NCBI GenBank assembly: GCA_036984305.1
Contig: BQWY01000001.1
Coordinates: 1,757,501 to 1,821,500, forward strand
Direction: 5' to 3'
DNA length: 64,000 nucleotides
Origin: Nitrospira sp.
GTDB lineage: Bacteria; Nitrospirota; Nitrospiria; Nitrospirales; Nitrospiraceae
Below are positions 18,681-28,250 of the stretch, in pieces; the stretch's first letter is position 1, and every line of letters begins with the position of its first letter. Made by a program: the position numbers and the translations under genes. The notes under the pieces were generated by a model that ran no database searches, was not told where the DNA came from, and saw nothing but the letters and a program-made list of their open reading frames with translations.

Positions 18681-20792
18681 CTAGAACCTGACCGTGAGCC
18701 AACCCATGAAACGGCGACCGATCTCCTCGCCGAGAGGGTACTCTTTGGCCTTGTCGTCGAGGGCATTGAAAACTGACATCGCCACCTCCGCTTCTCGCGT
18801 ATAACCCGATGAAGCCTTTTGCCGCCAAAATTTGTAGGCGCCTCGGAGGTTAAGAAGATTGTAGCTCCCGACGGTCGGATCCGGCGGTTGCACTAATCCT
18901 AACGAGGAGAACGTCTGAAATGATTGGCCCATGGGATATATGACCGACCCGTAGTAATGATAGAGTGCTTCAGCGCTGATCCCATTCTCCCAGTCGCCTC
19001 GGATCCCAATGTTGAACTTGCTGTGAGGTCCTGCACGTTGGACGCGGCCGGTAAAGGTCTGATGGATCTCCTGGTAAGAATAATTGGCAAACCCGCTTAG
19101 CCATTTGGTGGCCAGAAACTCCACGCCAATTTCCCCTCCGTAGACATCGGCTGAGCCCGGGTCGTTCACCTGAATTGCAAGTGTTGGAGATTGGTCTCGT
19201 GTGCTAATTAGGTCTGAAATGTGATTGAAAAAGATAGCTCCACGTGCCCTTAGTCGATGCATCAGAAACCAACCCTGGTAGTCTGCCTCGTACGAGATGA
19301 TTTGCTCAGGGTCTAAATTGGAATTTCCCAATACCGCAGTTGGGGGGCCTGGCAATACCGTGGTCACCAGGAGTGCCTGATTCGTCTCGAACATTGTAGG
19401 CGGGCGGTAAGCCACCGATCCTGAGATGCGGAATGTATGATCGGGGACAGGGCTGACCAAGAGAGCGACCCGAGGACTGATTGTGGGATCGATGAAGGTG
19501 TCAATGTCATATCTCACTCCTGCAGCTAGGGTTACTATCTGCGTCATCTTCCATTCATCTTGGACGAATAGCCCCAATCGATTCTCGCGTGTAAATTGCG
19601 ATATGGCATTGCTAGAGAAGGTGTTGTGCCTGTAGTTCAATCCATAGGTCAAGCGATTGGCCGGAAACAGTTGTAGCGAATGTTGGGCATCGACGTTGTA
19701 GGTGTCAGCCGAAGCCGTTGTGGGAATTCCTCCGCTCAGTGTTTTCAGCTGTAGAAATGGTGCTAGGAGCGGGTTGAAATGGGTAATACTTGTATTATCG
19801 TATCTATTCCAGAATGCGCGTAGAAAGAAGCTCGGACCTTCATATCCAGCATATGCGTATCCAAAAAATGGTGTACCGGAAGAGATAGTGTCCTGTGAGA
19901 TCTGTCCGTCAAATCGATTGGAATCCACTAGACCGCCAGCTAGGAAGAGTTTTGACGTGCTCGTTACGGCGTACTCGGTGTGGGCATTAAATAGATTGTC
20001 TCGAAACGCGAGCGCATGATTGTTCTGCCATTGAGAGTTCTGATTGTGAGCAATCGATAAACGATAGCCAAACTTGTCGACCGTACCAGCTTGGATGGCT
20101 GATGCCATGATCGTGCCGAAGTTTCCTCCGCCAAACTGCAGTGTGGATCCCTTCATTTCTTCAGGTGATTTCGTGATGATGTTCACTACCCCATCAAATG
20201 CGTTAAATCCCCACACCGCGGAGGCAGGGCCTTTCATAACCTCAATCCGTTTGATCTCCGGCAATGTTATAGGGAGTACCTTCCACAACACTGTGCCCTG
20301 TTGGTCGAGATAGATGATGCGACCATCCACCATGACCAGCAGTTTATTGGCTTGGATCTGATTGTCTCCTCGGACACTCACGTTGAAATCTGCCCCGTTG
20401 ACCTGCATGACTTCCATGCCGGGGATGCGCCTTAGAATGGTCGGAATATCTATCGCACCCGACTGCCGGATATCTTCATCGGTGATCACATAGACATTGG
20501 ATGGTGTTTGAGAGATCGGCTGCTCGTACCGGGAAGCGACACTCACTGACTCCTCTTCCTGCATGAGTTCCAGAACTTCACCCGTCGCTGTTGGCTCTTC
20601 TGCCGCATGTACTGGTGAACAGGGAATGGCGGCGTACATGTTGAGAAGCATAAGGGAGATCCGGACTAGGTCCTCCCAGGGTTCCTCAGAGACTAATCGA
20701 TCAATACAGATTCTTGTTTTTCTAGGTGAGCAGGATTGATAACAGGAAGGAACAACATCCACTTCTACGAATTCTACGACGCGCTGGCGCAT
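18681..20792 (-). CDS. TonB-dependent outer-membrane receptor
   Basis: About 703 residues as drawn. The plug domain is clear (SNVYVITDEDIRQSGA, IPTILRRIPGMEVMQVNG, VRGDNQIQANKLLVMVDGR, VEVMKGPASAVWGFNAFDG), followed by a 22-strand-type barrel ending in an aromatic-terminated strand (GWLTVRF). Such receptors import siderophores, cobalamin or other ligands with TonB energy; the ligand is unknown. The true start is unclear: a signal peptide is plausible near ATG 20651 (MLLNMYAAIPCSPVHA). The gene is visibly more AT-rich than the preceding backbone, which hints at transfer. No riboswitch or TonB genes are adjacent. Confidence 0.9.
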   Translation of the reverse strand: MRQRVVEFVEVDVVPSCYQSCSPRKTRICIDRLVSEEPWEDLVRISLMLLNMYAAIPCSPVHAAEEPTATGEVLELMQEEESVSVASRYEQPISQTPSNVYVITDEDIRQSGAIDIPTILRRIPGMEVMQVNGADFNVSVRGDNQIQANKLLVMVDGRIIYLDQQGTVLWKVLPITLPEIKRIEVMKGPASAVWGFNAFDGVVNIITKSPEEMKGSTLQFGGGNFGTIMASAIQAGTVDKFGYRLSIAHNQNSQWQNNHALAFRDNLFNAHTEYAVTSTSKLFLAGGLVDSNRFDGQISQDTISSGTPFFGYAYAGYEGPSFFLRAFWNRYDNTSITHFNPLLAPFLQLKTLSGGIPTTASADTYNVDAQHSLQLFPANRLTYGLNYRHNTFSSNAISQFTRENRLGLFVQDEWKMTQIVTLAAGVRYDIDTFIDPTISPRVALLVSPVPDHTFRISGSVAYRPPTMFETNQALLVTTVLPGPPTAVLGNSNLDPEQIISYEADYQGWFLMHRLRARGAIFFNHISDLISTRDQSPTLAIQVNDPGSADVYGGEIGVEFLATKWLSGFANYSYQEIHQTFTGRVQRAGPHSKFNIGIRGDWENGISAEALYHYYGSVIYPMGQSFQTFSSLGLVQPPDPTVGSYNLLNLRGAYKFWRQKASSGYTREAEVAMSVFNALDDKAKEYPLGEEIGRRFMGWLTVRF

Positions 20793-21195
20793 GAAGGCAT
20801 GCCCCGATGGATGATGATTGATAGGTTGAGCAAGAGGGATGCGCGACGGGGGTCAGAAAGTGTGGGCGAGGGAGTGAGAAGTGCTCCATGTCATTCAATG
20901 TGTTACGTGATCAAATTGCACGTATTTATTACCTCTTGAGATTGAATTTGTATCAGTTCGGATACATCCGAACGTATCTAGCTTGATACACGGCCCTTTG
21001 CTTCTATGCGGTTTCAGTCTCTTGCCTGCTTTTGGTCTGAAGAAGTCGCCTGAATAGGCGAAGAATCACGTCCCAAGACCAGCTCTTCTGCATGCTATCA
21101 GAAACGTGGGTAGGGACCGAGTGGCTCATGCCATTACTGTGCGGAGAGTAGGATGGCACACTACTGCGGGAGGTCGGTTGTCTTGCCGCCTTTCG
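20793..21195. other. intergenic stretch, no gene recognised
   Basis: 403 bp upstream of the TonB receptor. It is AT-rich in part (20930-21000) and should contain the receptor promoter. I see no riboswitch, Fur box or RNA gene that I can support. Confidence 0.5.
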
Positions 21196-21510
21196 TTAAG
21201 TCCGGCCTTTTCTCCAGGTCAAATCCCGTGCTCTCATCAGCCGCATCAGTTCGTGTCCGCCTCGTTCAGTGAGACGATAGACACCACGTGCTTTGTCATC
21301 GTACAAGTAGCCTTCCTTCACGAGCATGCCGATATGTGAGGTTATGGTCGTGATGCTCGATTCGATCTGAGCGGCGTCCTCGTGAGTCATTGCACCACCA
21401 CGCTTCTGTACGAGGTGCAGGAGTTTCAAGCGGATTACTTCGTCCTCGCTGTGCGGCATCACACTGTGAACCATAGCAGCGTAGACTCTCGTAGTCGAGT
21501 ATGGACGCAT
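21196..21510 (-). CDS. small winged-helix transcriptional regulator
   Basis: About 104 residues as drawn; ATG 21474 (MVHSVMPHSEDE) is an alternative start giving 92. The sequence EVIRLKLLHLVQKRGG, then TTITSHIGMLVKEGYL as recognition helix, then DDKARGVYRLTERGG as the wing, fits an ArsR/MarR-like winged helix. No metal-binding cysteines are present. It lies upstream of the TonB receptor on the same strand, 404 bp away, and could regulate it, but this is only positional inference. Confidence 0.6.
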   Translation of the reverse strand: MRPYSTTRVYAAMVHSVMPHSEDEVIRLKLLHLVQKRGGAMTHEDAAQIESSITTITSHIGMLVKEGYLYDDKARGVYRLTERGGHELMRLMRARDLTWRKGRT

Positions 21511-23292
21511 TCCTTGTGCGTAGAATCATATAGACCTATTTTGACAATGCGTGCAACTGGACTTGAGCCGTCTACGATCAGCGCGAGTCCCTTGGTAAAG
21601 ACACGCAATGCCGTATAGGAGGGCGACCGTAGAGCATGATGAGAATGGCCGGCGCTGCGATTCAATCAGGCGAAAGCACCGGCTTCATTGACTATGCCTA
21701 GAGGTGGATGGCTTAAGTACACTAGTGAACAGTGCATGTTACAAAGACAGAAGGTTTTGGAGAGGAAGTGAGGATCGGTTATGCCGTCAATGTTAAGAGT
21801 AGGTGAGTATGGTATGGCGGAGAGAGCGGGCCTTGAACCCACGGTCCAGTTGCCCAGACACCAGTTTCGAGAGCAATCTGATCGGGAATTGCAGGATGCA
21901 TGATCTGAGAGCGAAGATGATCCACTTCCAACTATCGCATCGAGTTGTATGGCGTGTGAGGGGCACGAGGCCCAACGGTTACGCACTTGCGATGACAGTC
22001 CTGGGCCATCACTACTCCGTACGGAGCTTCAACCAGTCGGTATCCAGAAGAGTAGGGCCCACATGGGGTGTACAGGTAGCCGGTTTGCACACGGCAGGGC
22101 AAAGGGGGTCTTCAACGTAGGAGAGAGCCGCTTCAACTCTCGCCACTCACAAACCCGTCGCTTGCTCACCCACCGCAGACTATTGGCCGATGTTGGTCGA
22201 TCTGCCTAACCGTCTCAAGCGATCACTTTTGCTTGATCTCACATCATCGGCAACAGGTTCACGGGAAACAACGCGCGCCTTCAGCCGAACAGCGAAACGC
22301 CGTGGTAGTGGGCGATTGAGAAATTGACATTGGAACGACATCAAGCATGCTTATCACCAGGATGAGGAACAGGAGGAAAGTACTCACTAGACACCCCATG
22401 ACGATGACTCGTTTCATGTGGAACTCCATTTCTCCCGGTAGGGGGTGGATGGACGGAACGGGGCACTGACAGCTGCCAGTGCTATGAGAGCGAGTTCAGA
22501 CAGATTCGTTGGAGTGCATCCAACTCGGGCTATCCCGCCGCAGGAGTCGATTGGGGACAAGGCGGACTGAATGAAGGAAGGAGCTGAATTACCTGCCGCG
22601 CACGTTTCGAGAGTACCGGTCTTCAGGTGTGTGGGACGTGACCGGCTCCTCTTGGCAGCTTCATCGATGTTCTGGATGCGTGCCATGTGAACCCCCCGGT
22701 GCGACTAAAATCGGGACTGCTACGGCGACTCAATGTGCAAAGAGGCCCTCAACGGTGACGTGTGTGGTTCGTGTCGGTGCATTGTGTCGCTAGGGACTCA
22801 TCCTTTCGTCTTCTGCTTTACGTCGCACAGATGAAAGACCGCAATGCCCCAGAGGTGGCACGAGAGGATAATTCGGGGGGTGCGAGTACCTGTAGATGGC
22901 TTCGAACCTGACCATCGGTCGTGACCATTTCTAGTGTTTGTATTGTCCTAGATCCTTCCAGCTCGACAATGCCTTGGATTTCTAGGCAGTTAGCAGTTGC
23001 CTTTGTCACTCTTGAGAAGGATAGCAAGAAACCTTCTCTTGTCAATTGGAGGGCAGGACACGTTGTAAGCGGGCTGGCTATATTAGCCAAGGAATGGGAG
23101 CGATTTGAGGGGAAGGGGATGAAGGCGTTGAAGGGATGTGGAGTTAGAGAAGTGCGTAGACCTGACTTAGAAAACTATCGAGGAGAATTCACCAAGTAAC
23201 ATAGATAGAATGAGAAACGTCACGTGCGATTTCTGCCGGAGGTTGACGATTCAATAGCTAGCCACTCTAAGATTAAGATCGGCATTTACATA
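21511..23292. other. gene-poor region, decayed insertion
   Basis: 1.78 kb with no convincing gene. ORFs at 22414-22686 and 22818-23090 (minus) encode 90-residue products without recognisable domains or good ribosome sites, so I do not call them. It is bounded on the right by tRNA-Ser and contains a partial tRNA-Ser copy at 21815-21874, so most of it (21.8-23.3 kb) is probably what remains of an integrated element. Confidence 0.5.
21815..21874 (-). repeat. degenerate copy of tRNA-Ser 3' part (att-like direct repeat)
   Basis: About 60 bp match the 3' end of the intact tRNA-Ser at 23293 in the same orientation. The match covers the CCA end, acceptor strand, T-arm (TTGAACCCACGGTCC), variable arm and up to the anticodon loop. 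There are roughly seven differences, and similarity then stops. This is the layout expected for the distal attachment site of an element that integrated into the tRNA 3' end. Confidence 0.75.
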
Positions 23293-23382
23293 TGGCGGAG
23301 AGGGTGGGATTTGAACCCACGGTCCAGTTGCCCAGACACCGGTTTTCGAGACCGGCACGTTCGGCCACTCCGTCACCTCTCC
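23293..23382 (-). tRNA. tRNA-Ser (anticodon CGA)
   Basis: 90 nt including an encoded CCA. On the minus strand the 7-bp acceptor stem GGAGAGG/CCTCTCC, the D-arm, anticodon stem CCGGT/ACCGG with loop CTCGAAA, a long class II variable arm and T-arm with GGTTCAAATCC are all present. The CGA anticodon reads UCG codons. It is the intact partner of the copy at 21815-21874. Confidence 0.96.
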
Positions 23383-23498
23383 ATCCAAGCCGTCGAAGTG
23401 GTGGAGCTTACCGTGATGGCTTAGGATTTTCAAAGAAAAACCTTAATGGTCAAGGATGAGATCGCTGTAAGTGGGACGGAAAAACCCTGGATAATTCA

Positions 23499-24317
23499 AT
23501 GGAGACGATATGGGAAACTCTTTCCTTCCCGCCTGCGCTGAGTGGAGCCGAATTGTGCGTATTCAAGGCCGAATGGACCTCTGTGCGGGAGTTCACCACG
23601 ACCTTCGAGCGATGGCTGGCTCCTGGTGAATCCGCGCGAGTTGCGGGCACAAGTCACCTTCGCGTGCGGGAGCGATTCGTGCTGTCGCGAGGGATTCTGC
23701 GACTCTTACTCGGGCGATATATACGCTGCGATCCTGCTCGTGTGGACATTGTTCTCGAAGCATCAGGCAGACCTATTCTCGGACCATCCCACGGCCCTGG
23801 CGGGCTTCGGTGGAGTCTCGCTCATTCACACGAGGCCGTCGTTGTGGCGCTGTCTCACCATCTCCGAGTCGGAATCGATCTGGAGTATCTTGGTCGGCCG
23901 ATGCATGCCTCGGAGGTCGCTCATCGATTCTTCCATGCGAATGAGGCAACGCGACTCGATACGCTTCCAGAGGACGGCCGAACGGAGGCGTTCTTTCATT
24001 ACTGGACTGCGAAGGAAGCCGTGCTGAAGGCTACGGGGCTGGGGCTGTCGGGGGCGCTGGATCGGTGTGTCGTCGAGTATCAACCGGGTGCCGCGAGCGC
24101 GATCGTGCATTGTGCCGAGAACGATCATGTGAGTCCATGGCACGTCGCCTACCTCGGGCCGTATCCTCAGTACCTTGCGGCGATCAGCGCCGAAGGTCGG
24201 GAGTGGACGTATCGATGCGTGGATGCGTCACGGGCATTCCTCAATGCTTTGATCGAGGGACACATGGGTCACGACGGGCCGGTTCCAGAATCCCGAAGGC
24301 CACGGAAGAACGACTGA
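23499..24317 (+). CDS. 4'-phosphopantetheinyl transferase (Sfp type)
   Basis: Transfers phosphopantetheine from CoA to a serine of acyl or peptidyl carrier proteins. 272 residues with the Mg-binding motif VGIDLEY near residue 125 and the signature FHYWTAKEAVLKATG near 165-180, as in Sfp/AcpT. The length is that of the two-lobed Sfp type rather than short AcpS. Carrier-protein targets are not in the window. The 3' end overlaps the convergent tadA gene by 49 bp, which is unusually long for convergent genes. Confidence 0.9.
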   Translation: METIWETLSFPPALSGAELCVFKAEWTSVREFTTTFERWLAPGESARVAGTSHLRVRERFVLSRGILRLLLGRYIRCDPARVDIVLEASGRPILGPSHGPGGLRWSLAHSHEAVVVALSHHLRVGIDLEYLGRPMHASEVAHRFFHANEATRLDTLPEDGRTEAFFHYWTAKEAVLKATGLGLSGALDRCVVEYQPGAASAIVHCAENDHVSPWHVAYLGPYPQYLAAISAEGREWTYRCVDASRAFLNALIEGHMGHDGPVPESRRPRKND

Positions 24318-24751
24318 AGGAGTATCTGACTCTCTTCCTCACCAAGTCGGGTGAGCACCTGCACGCGGTGATTCAACCGCGGGTCCTGAACCAGGTTATA
24401 GAGCGATCCGCATGCGCCGGCCTTGGGGTCGAAGGCCGCGAAGACCAACCGTGGAATGCGGGAGAGCACCGCTGCTCCAGCACACATCGCGCATGGTTCA
24501 AGGGTGACATACAATGTCGTGTCGAGCAGCCGCCATGTCCCGAGCAGCGCGGCCGCCTCGCGGATCACGATCAATTCGGCATGAGCGGTGGGGTCCTGAC
24601 GGCTTTCTCTGAGGTTGTGCGCGCGAGCTATAATCCGGTGTTCGTGCACGAGCACGGCTCCGATGGGCACTTCCCCGGCGGCAGCGGCACGCGTCGCTTC
24701 GCGTAGAGCTTCGTCCATGAACGTGCGATCCCGATCCGTTTCTGAGTGCAT
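24269..24751 (-). CDS. tadA: tRNA-specific adenosine deaminase
   Basis: Converts A34 to inosine in tRNA-Arg(ACG), which is essential for reading CGN codons in most bacteria. From ATG 24751 it has 160 residues. The zinc-dependent cytidine/adenosine deaminase motifs HAE (57-59, Glu59 as proton shuttle) and PCAMC (86-90) are intact, with the C-terminal helix FDPKAGACGSLYNL characteristic of TadA. An upstream in-frame start at 24826 would add unrelated sequence. A degenerate tRNA-Arg(ACG) 3' end elsewhere in the window is a substrate-related coincidence only. Confidence 0.93.
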   Translation of the reverse strand: MHSETDRDRTFMDEALREATRAAAAGEVPIGAVLVHEHRIIARAHNLRESRQDPTAHAELIVIREAAALLGTWRLLDTTLYVTLEPCAMCAGAAVLSRIPRLVFAAFDPKAGACGSLYNLVQDPRLNHRVQVLTRLGEEESQILLQSFFRGLRDSGTGPS

Positions 24752-24857
24752 GCCGCCAAGCTCCCCACGATGGCCGCAAATAGCTACTTGTTTGCGGTGA
24801 GGCGGACCATAGCATAGCGATCTCATACCGGAACAGGCCCGCTGACATGGAAATGGA

Positions 24858-25880
24858 CTATGGAGTCCCGATGAGGTAGGTCGATCCCGTGGGCTCGGTC
24901 GCTCCGCGACCGGTTTCCAGCGTCACGGCAAACTTGGTGATGCCAGCGATGGCCGATAGCCCGTTCACGGCGAGGCGGGCCTTCCGCCCTTGATCGACCC
25001 CGAAGATGCCGGCGTTGATGGGCTTTACGTCAATGGCCCACAGTTGATAGGTCGACCCTGGTGGAGGGGGCGGCAGATTGTACGCGTAGAGGAACGCCTT
25101 GCCTCTCGATGGTTCATAGAGCACAAGGCCGGCAGTTCCCGGGGTCGCATCCACTCCCTGCATCGGAATGACACGAACGGTGGGCGAGCGAAACAGCGTG
25201 GCAATCTCTGCAAATTGCGCACGCGATCGTTTCAGGGCCGCGGAATCCTGCCCGAGTTGTGCGAGCTGGTTTCGTAGATCATCCAATTCCGCTTCCCGCA
25301 GGATGACGGTTTCCCGCAGTTCATTCGCAGCCGTATCCCTTTTTGCCGACGCAGTCCTCACTTCCGCCAGGGCGGCGTCGCGCTGGTGGAGGTGTGATTC
25401 TATCTCGACCAGTCGTTCTTTCGCATGGCGCAGCTCGCTCTGAAGTGATGCCGTGGCTGCGGAGTCCGCTGTCGTACGAACGTAGGCGGCATACCCCATG
25501 TACAGGAAGCTGACTATGAAGACCGCCCCAAGTATGCCGAAGACAGGCGGGGTGCAGTCGGGAAATCGTGGAGTGGGCGGAAACAGATGTTTCATCCATT
25601 CGCCGGGCTCAAGACTCGGCTGATGAGGGCGTCTTTGGATTTCGGCCACGGGTTGAGACGGGGGGCGCGGTGCGACAATCTTAGTCTTGAGGGGCCGCGG
25701 AGGGGCGACCGGTGGCAGCGCATAGGGTATGGCCGCAGCGACAGCCTGAAATTCCTTCAAACCGGCATGACAGACCGGGCAGCCGGTGAGGAGGTGGGTA
25801 TCGATTTCCTGGCGTTCCGCGCGGTCAAGAGCGCCGGATGCGTAGAGGGACAGCGTTTCGACCAGTTCCTCATGTACCAT
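24858..25880 (-). CDS. anti-sigma-K factor RskA-like membrane protein
   Basis: 340 residues. The cytosolic N-terminus has a zinc-finger-like H29-x4-C34-x2-C37 anti-sigma motif (HLLTGCPVC). One membrane helix spans about 113-133, a coiled coil about 140-225, and the C-terminal RskA domain contains AGLVLYEPSRGKAFL and STYQLWAIDVKP. It should hold the adjacent ECF sigma factor inactive until periplasmic signalling triggers its proteolysis. Its start overlaps the sigma gene end by 11 bp. Closest neighbours upstream are the S26 peptidase and the modified-peptide genes. Confidence 0.88.
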   Translation of the reverse strand: MVHEELVETLSLYASGALDRAERQEIDTHLLTGCPVCHAGLKEFQAVAAAIPYALPPVAPPRPLKTKIVAPRPPSQPVAEIQRRPHQPSLEPGEWMKHLFPPTPRFPDCTPPVFGILGAVFIVSFLYMGYAAYVRTTADSAATASLQSELRHAKERLVEIESHLHQRDAALAEVRTASAKRDTAANELRETVILREAELDDLRNQLAQLGQDSAALKRSRAQFAEIATLFRSPTVRVIPMQGVDATPGTAGLVLYEPSRGKAFLYAYNLPPPPPGSTYQLWAIDVKPINAGIFGVDQGRKARLAVNGLSAIAGITKFAVTLETGRGATEPTGSTYLIGTP

Positions 25881-26514
25881 AGCGGGGCGATGCGTCGTCG
25901 GTCGACTGGAGTCCGGTGCGGAACTGCTGCATCCCAGCCCGAATTCGCTGCTTGATGGTGCCAGGGGGTTCGTTGAGACGGGAGGCGATGTCCAGATAGG
26001 TCAGCCCGTCGAAATACGCCCACTCGAGGGCTTGACGCGATTCATCGGGTAGTCCTTGGTATGCCCGACTCGCGCGATGGCGACGTTCTACTTCGGCCGG
26101 ATGGTCCGTAGGCCCGGTGACCAGGTCGATGATGGGCACCAAGTTCTTATCCTGAACGGTCGGTCGCGCTCCGGATCGATGCGCACGGGCTCGAGCCCGT
26201 TCAATCGCACGCGTACGGGTCATGGCAACCAACCAGGCCATCGGCGTTCCGCGAGAAATGTCGTACCGCGCGGCCTTACGCCAAATCTCCGAATAGACGT
26301 CTTGGAGAATGTCGGCGGCTTCGTCACGCTGTCCGAGTATCCGTAACGCAAGGGTAAACAGCAGGCAACTCGACGTGTCGTAAAGCCGCCCGAAAGCCTC
26401 CAGATCACCCTTTGCGACTCGAGCCAGCAGTTGCTCGTCGAGTGGGGAATCCGATTCGGTGTCGTCCATCTGGTACTGGGTGCTTTGAATCCACGATGCC
26501 GTAACGGACGACAT
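25870..26514 (-). CDS. ECF RNA polymerase sigma factor (SigK-like)
   Basis: 214 residues. Region 2 is visible in GDLEAFGRLYDTSS and DEAADILQDVYSEIWRKA with the DNA-melting stretch GTPMAWLVAMTRTRAIERAR. Region 4 is seen in GLPDESRQALEWAYFDGLTY and the helix-turn-helix IASRLNEPPGTIKQRIRAG. The 11-bp overlap with the RskA-like gene downstream makes a sigma/anti-sigma pair. MDDTESDSPLDE may be the true start, 15 residues in. Possible targets include its own operon and the neighbouring peptide cluster, which I could not test for a shared promoter. Confidence 0.92.
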   Translation of the reverse strand: MSSVTASWIQSTQYQMDDTESDSPLDEQLLARVAKGDLEAFGRLYDTSSCLLFTLALRILGQRDEAADILQDVYSEIWRKAARYDISRGTPMAWLVAMTRTRAIERARARAHRSGARPTVQDKNLVPIIDLVTGPTDHPAEVERRHRASRAYQGLPDESRQALEWAYFDGLTYLDIASRLNEPPGTIKQRIRAGMQQFRTGLQSTDDASPRYGT

Positions 26515-26617
26515 GATAGCATTGCTCCCGTGAACGACAAATTGGATTCACATTTGACGGCGAAGCCGCGCGGATAGCGATAGGCGCAGGAGGAGGAAGA
26601 CGCCAATATGTCCGTTG

Positions 26618-27328
26618 CTAGGTGGACCAGTGTGAGAAGACGTCGTTGAGCCGGAGCGAATCCGTCCAGGTTCTCTGTGTCAGAGTGCGGCTGGGACAAT
26701 GCCACGTTCCCAGAGTCACGCGGCCCCATCGGGCTTCGAGCGTGTCCGGGTAGGTGCTCGTTCGAACGGTGATCTGTGCGCGAACAACTCGGCAAACGGA
26801 AGGGATGGTCAACACTGCGATCAGGCTGGCGCGTACGGCTTTGCGGGCAACGCCTACATAGGTTTGTAGTCGAAGATCGACAGCCCGGCGAGCACGGTCG
26901 ATTCTGCGTGCGAGGGGAGGAGCGTCGGGGGCAAAAGAGCTTGTTCCCCGGAGGATGCGGGTGACTTTGCCTCGTACGGCTTGGCGAGGCACGACCTCGC
27001 CGGTGCCTGTCGTGGCGTCGCCGCGGGCGATCCAGTCGCCGGTTGTCGTTCGTTGCAGGGCACGGTGGCAACAGAGTTGGTCGTGCGTCACATACAAGAG
27101 CAGATCGCCCGCGCAAATACCGACGTGCTCATCGTCATCCGGAGGTGGGAGCCATTCGATGACCAGCCGGTCTCCTTTCATCAGCGTTGGAAACATGCTC
27201 CACCCCGTGACGGAGAATTCCACGGTGTCGGTCGTTGACCATGTCCAAGCAACCGCAGGGATCTGTGCCAGGGTCAAAGGTCGTGGTCTCTGATGGGAGT
27301 CAAGGAACGCGATCATACGACGACGCAC
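26618..27328 (-). CDS. S24/S26 signal-peptidase-like protein
   Basis: 236 residues. SVTGWSMFPTL (39-49) gives catalytic Ser44 in the GxSMxP context of S26 peptidases. DQLCCHRALQ places His88 where SipW/ER-type signalases have the base, so a Ser-His dyad is predicted instead of Ser-Lys. GDLLLYV and ARGDAT are further S26 elements. A single hydrophobic helix near 165-185 (SLIAVLTIPSVCRVV) may anchor it. The start overlaps the nucleotidyltransferase gene by 29 bp. It could remove the leader of the peptide at 30428 or process another cluster product. Confidence 0.75.
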   Translation of the reverse strand: MRRRMIAFLDSHQRPRPLTLAQIPAVAWTWSTTDTVEFSVTGWSMFPTLMKGDRLVIEWLPPPDDDEHVGICAGDLLLYVTHDQLCCHRALQRTTTGDWIARGDATTGTGEVVPRQAVRGKVTRILRGTSSFAPDAPPLARRIDRARRAVDLRLQTYVGVARKAVRASLIAVLTIPSVCRVVRAQITVRTSTYPDTLEARWGRVTLGTWHCPSRTLTQRTWTDSLRLNDVFSHWST

Positions 27329-28250
27329 CTCCCGTTACGAGGCGTCCTGTGATGCGGGTCAGGAGTCTTGTCGCGTTGGATGAGAGGCTGGCCACGCGAA
27401 ACAGCCGCACCGCCGTACCCGCGGACGCTTTGGTTCCGTATCGCCACGCAAGAAACTCCTTGGAGGGGAACAGTCTTTTCAGGAGATACTGCCATCGATG
27501 ACCCTGGGGTGCAAACAACCAGAGCAAAAAATGTCCAAGATCGGGTATCGGACGACCAACCACGAGTTGGGTCAGCAACCGGCAGCGGGCGTGGTCGACG
27601 CAAGATGTGGGTGCCAGGGTGGAGAGTACGCTGGGAGGAACTAGATCCGGGATCAATATGTTGAGACCGGTGTATAGCGGGATACGGATGTGAGGGGCCG
27701 AAGCCAGATCCAGGAGCAGCTCCCAGTCCGGCGGTTCCTTCCGGAGAAGAAGTTGGAGATCCGAGTGTAATGTCCCGGATACGGTCCCACGGTGAACCAC
27801 AGCATAAAGAATCAGGTAAATGAGCAGATCCGTACTCCCCATCGCGCAGACGTCCGTTCCATTGACGGTCCTACGCGTGGCCCGTGCCCAGAGTTCCTTC
27901 GCATCGGGCAGATACCAGATGTCTGTGCACACATCCAAGGCCAACGATCCGTCCGAGGAACGATAGGCGGGATTGCCATCGAGCTGAGGGAGGAATGCAT
28001 TTTCCAGCATCAGTGTGTGAAGCGCCGGAATAGAGTTTCCATCGAGCAGGAGATCGATATCCGCCAATGGCCGGCTGCCGAAATGTCCATATAAACGGGT
28101 GAGGAGATCCCCGCCTTTGAGGATCAGAAACCGAATCCTTTGGGCACGTAACTGGCCGGCGACTGCCGCGAAGGTCCGCAGCATCCGTTGGTTGGACAGG
28201 CTGACGTCGGCGTAGCGATCAGCGAGCCTGTCGAGGGTCGAGAAGGGCAT
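27300..28250 (-). CDS. nucleotidyltransferase-fold protein (NTP_transf_5 type)
   Basis: 316 residues. LILKGGDLL followed by LADIDLLLD gives the pol-beta-like core GG...DID with Asp64 and Asp66 as metal ligands, as in the uncharacterised nucleotidyltransferase family often found in peptide and exopolysaccharide clusters. The rest is helical (LLIYLILYAVVHRG, HSDLQLLLRK). In other systems members may nucleotidylate proteins or peptides; here the substrate is unknown. It overlaps the radical SAM gene upstream by 32 bp and the S26 gene downstream by 29 bp. Confidence 0.78.
   Translation of the reverse strand: MPFSTLDRLADRYADVSLSNQRMLRTFAAVAGQLRAQRIRFLILKGGDLLTRLYGHFGSRPLADIDLLLDGNSIPALHTLMLENAFLPQLDGNPAYRSSDGSLALDVCTDIWYLPDAKELWARATRRTVNGTDVCAMGSTDLLIYLILYAVVHRGTVSGTLHSDLQLLLRKEPPDWELLLDLASAPHIRIPLYTGLNILIPDLVPPSVLSTLAPTSCVDHARCRLLTQLVVGRPIPDLGHFLLWLFAPQGHRWQYLLKRLFPSKEFLAWRYGTKASAGTAVRLFRVASLSSNATRLLTRITGRLVTGGASSYDRVP

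Noticed and set aside
21540-21610. tRNA-like stretch GGACTTGAGCCGTC with TGLEPS-type translation
   Set aside because: Resembles a tRNA T-arm but lacks a CCA end and acceptor stem; too degenerate to support as a third att site.
22414-23090. Two 90-codon minus-strand ORFs in the gene-poor region
   Set aside because: No recognisable domain, weak ribosome sites and location inside a decayed insertion; left out as genes.
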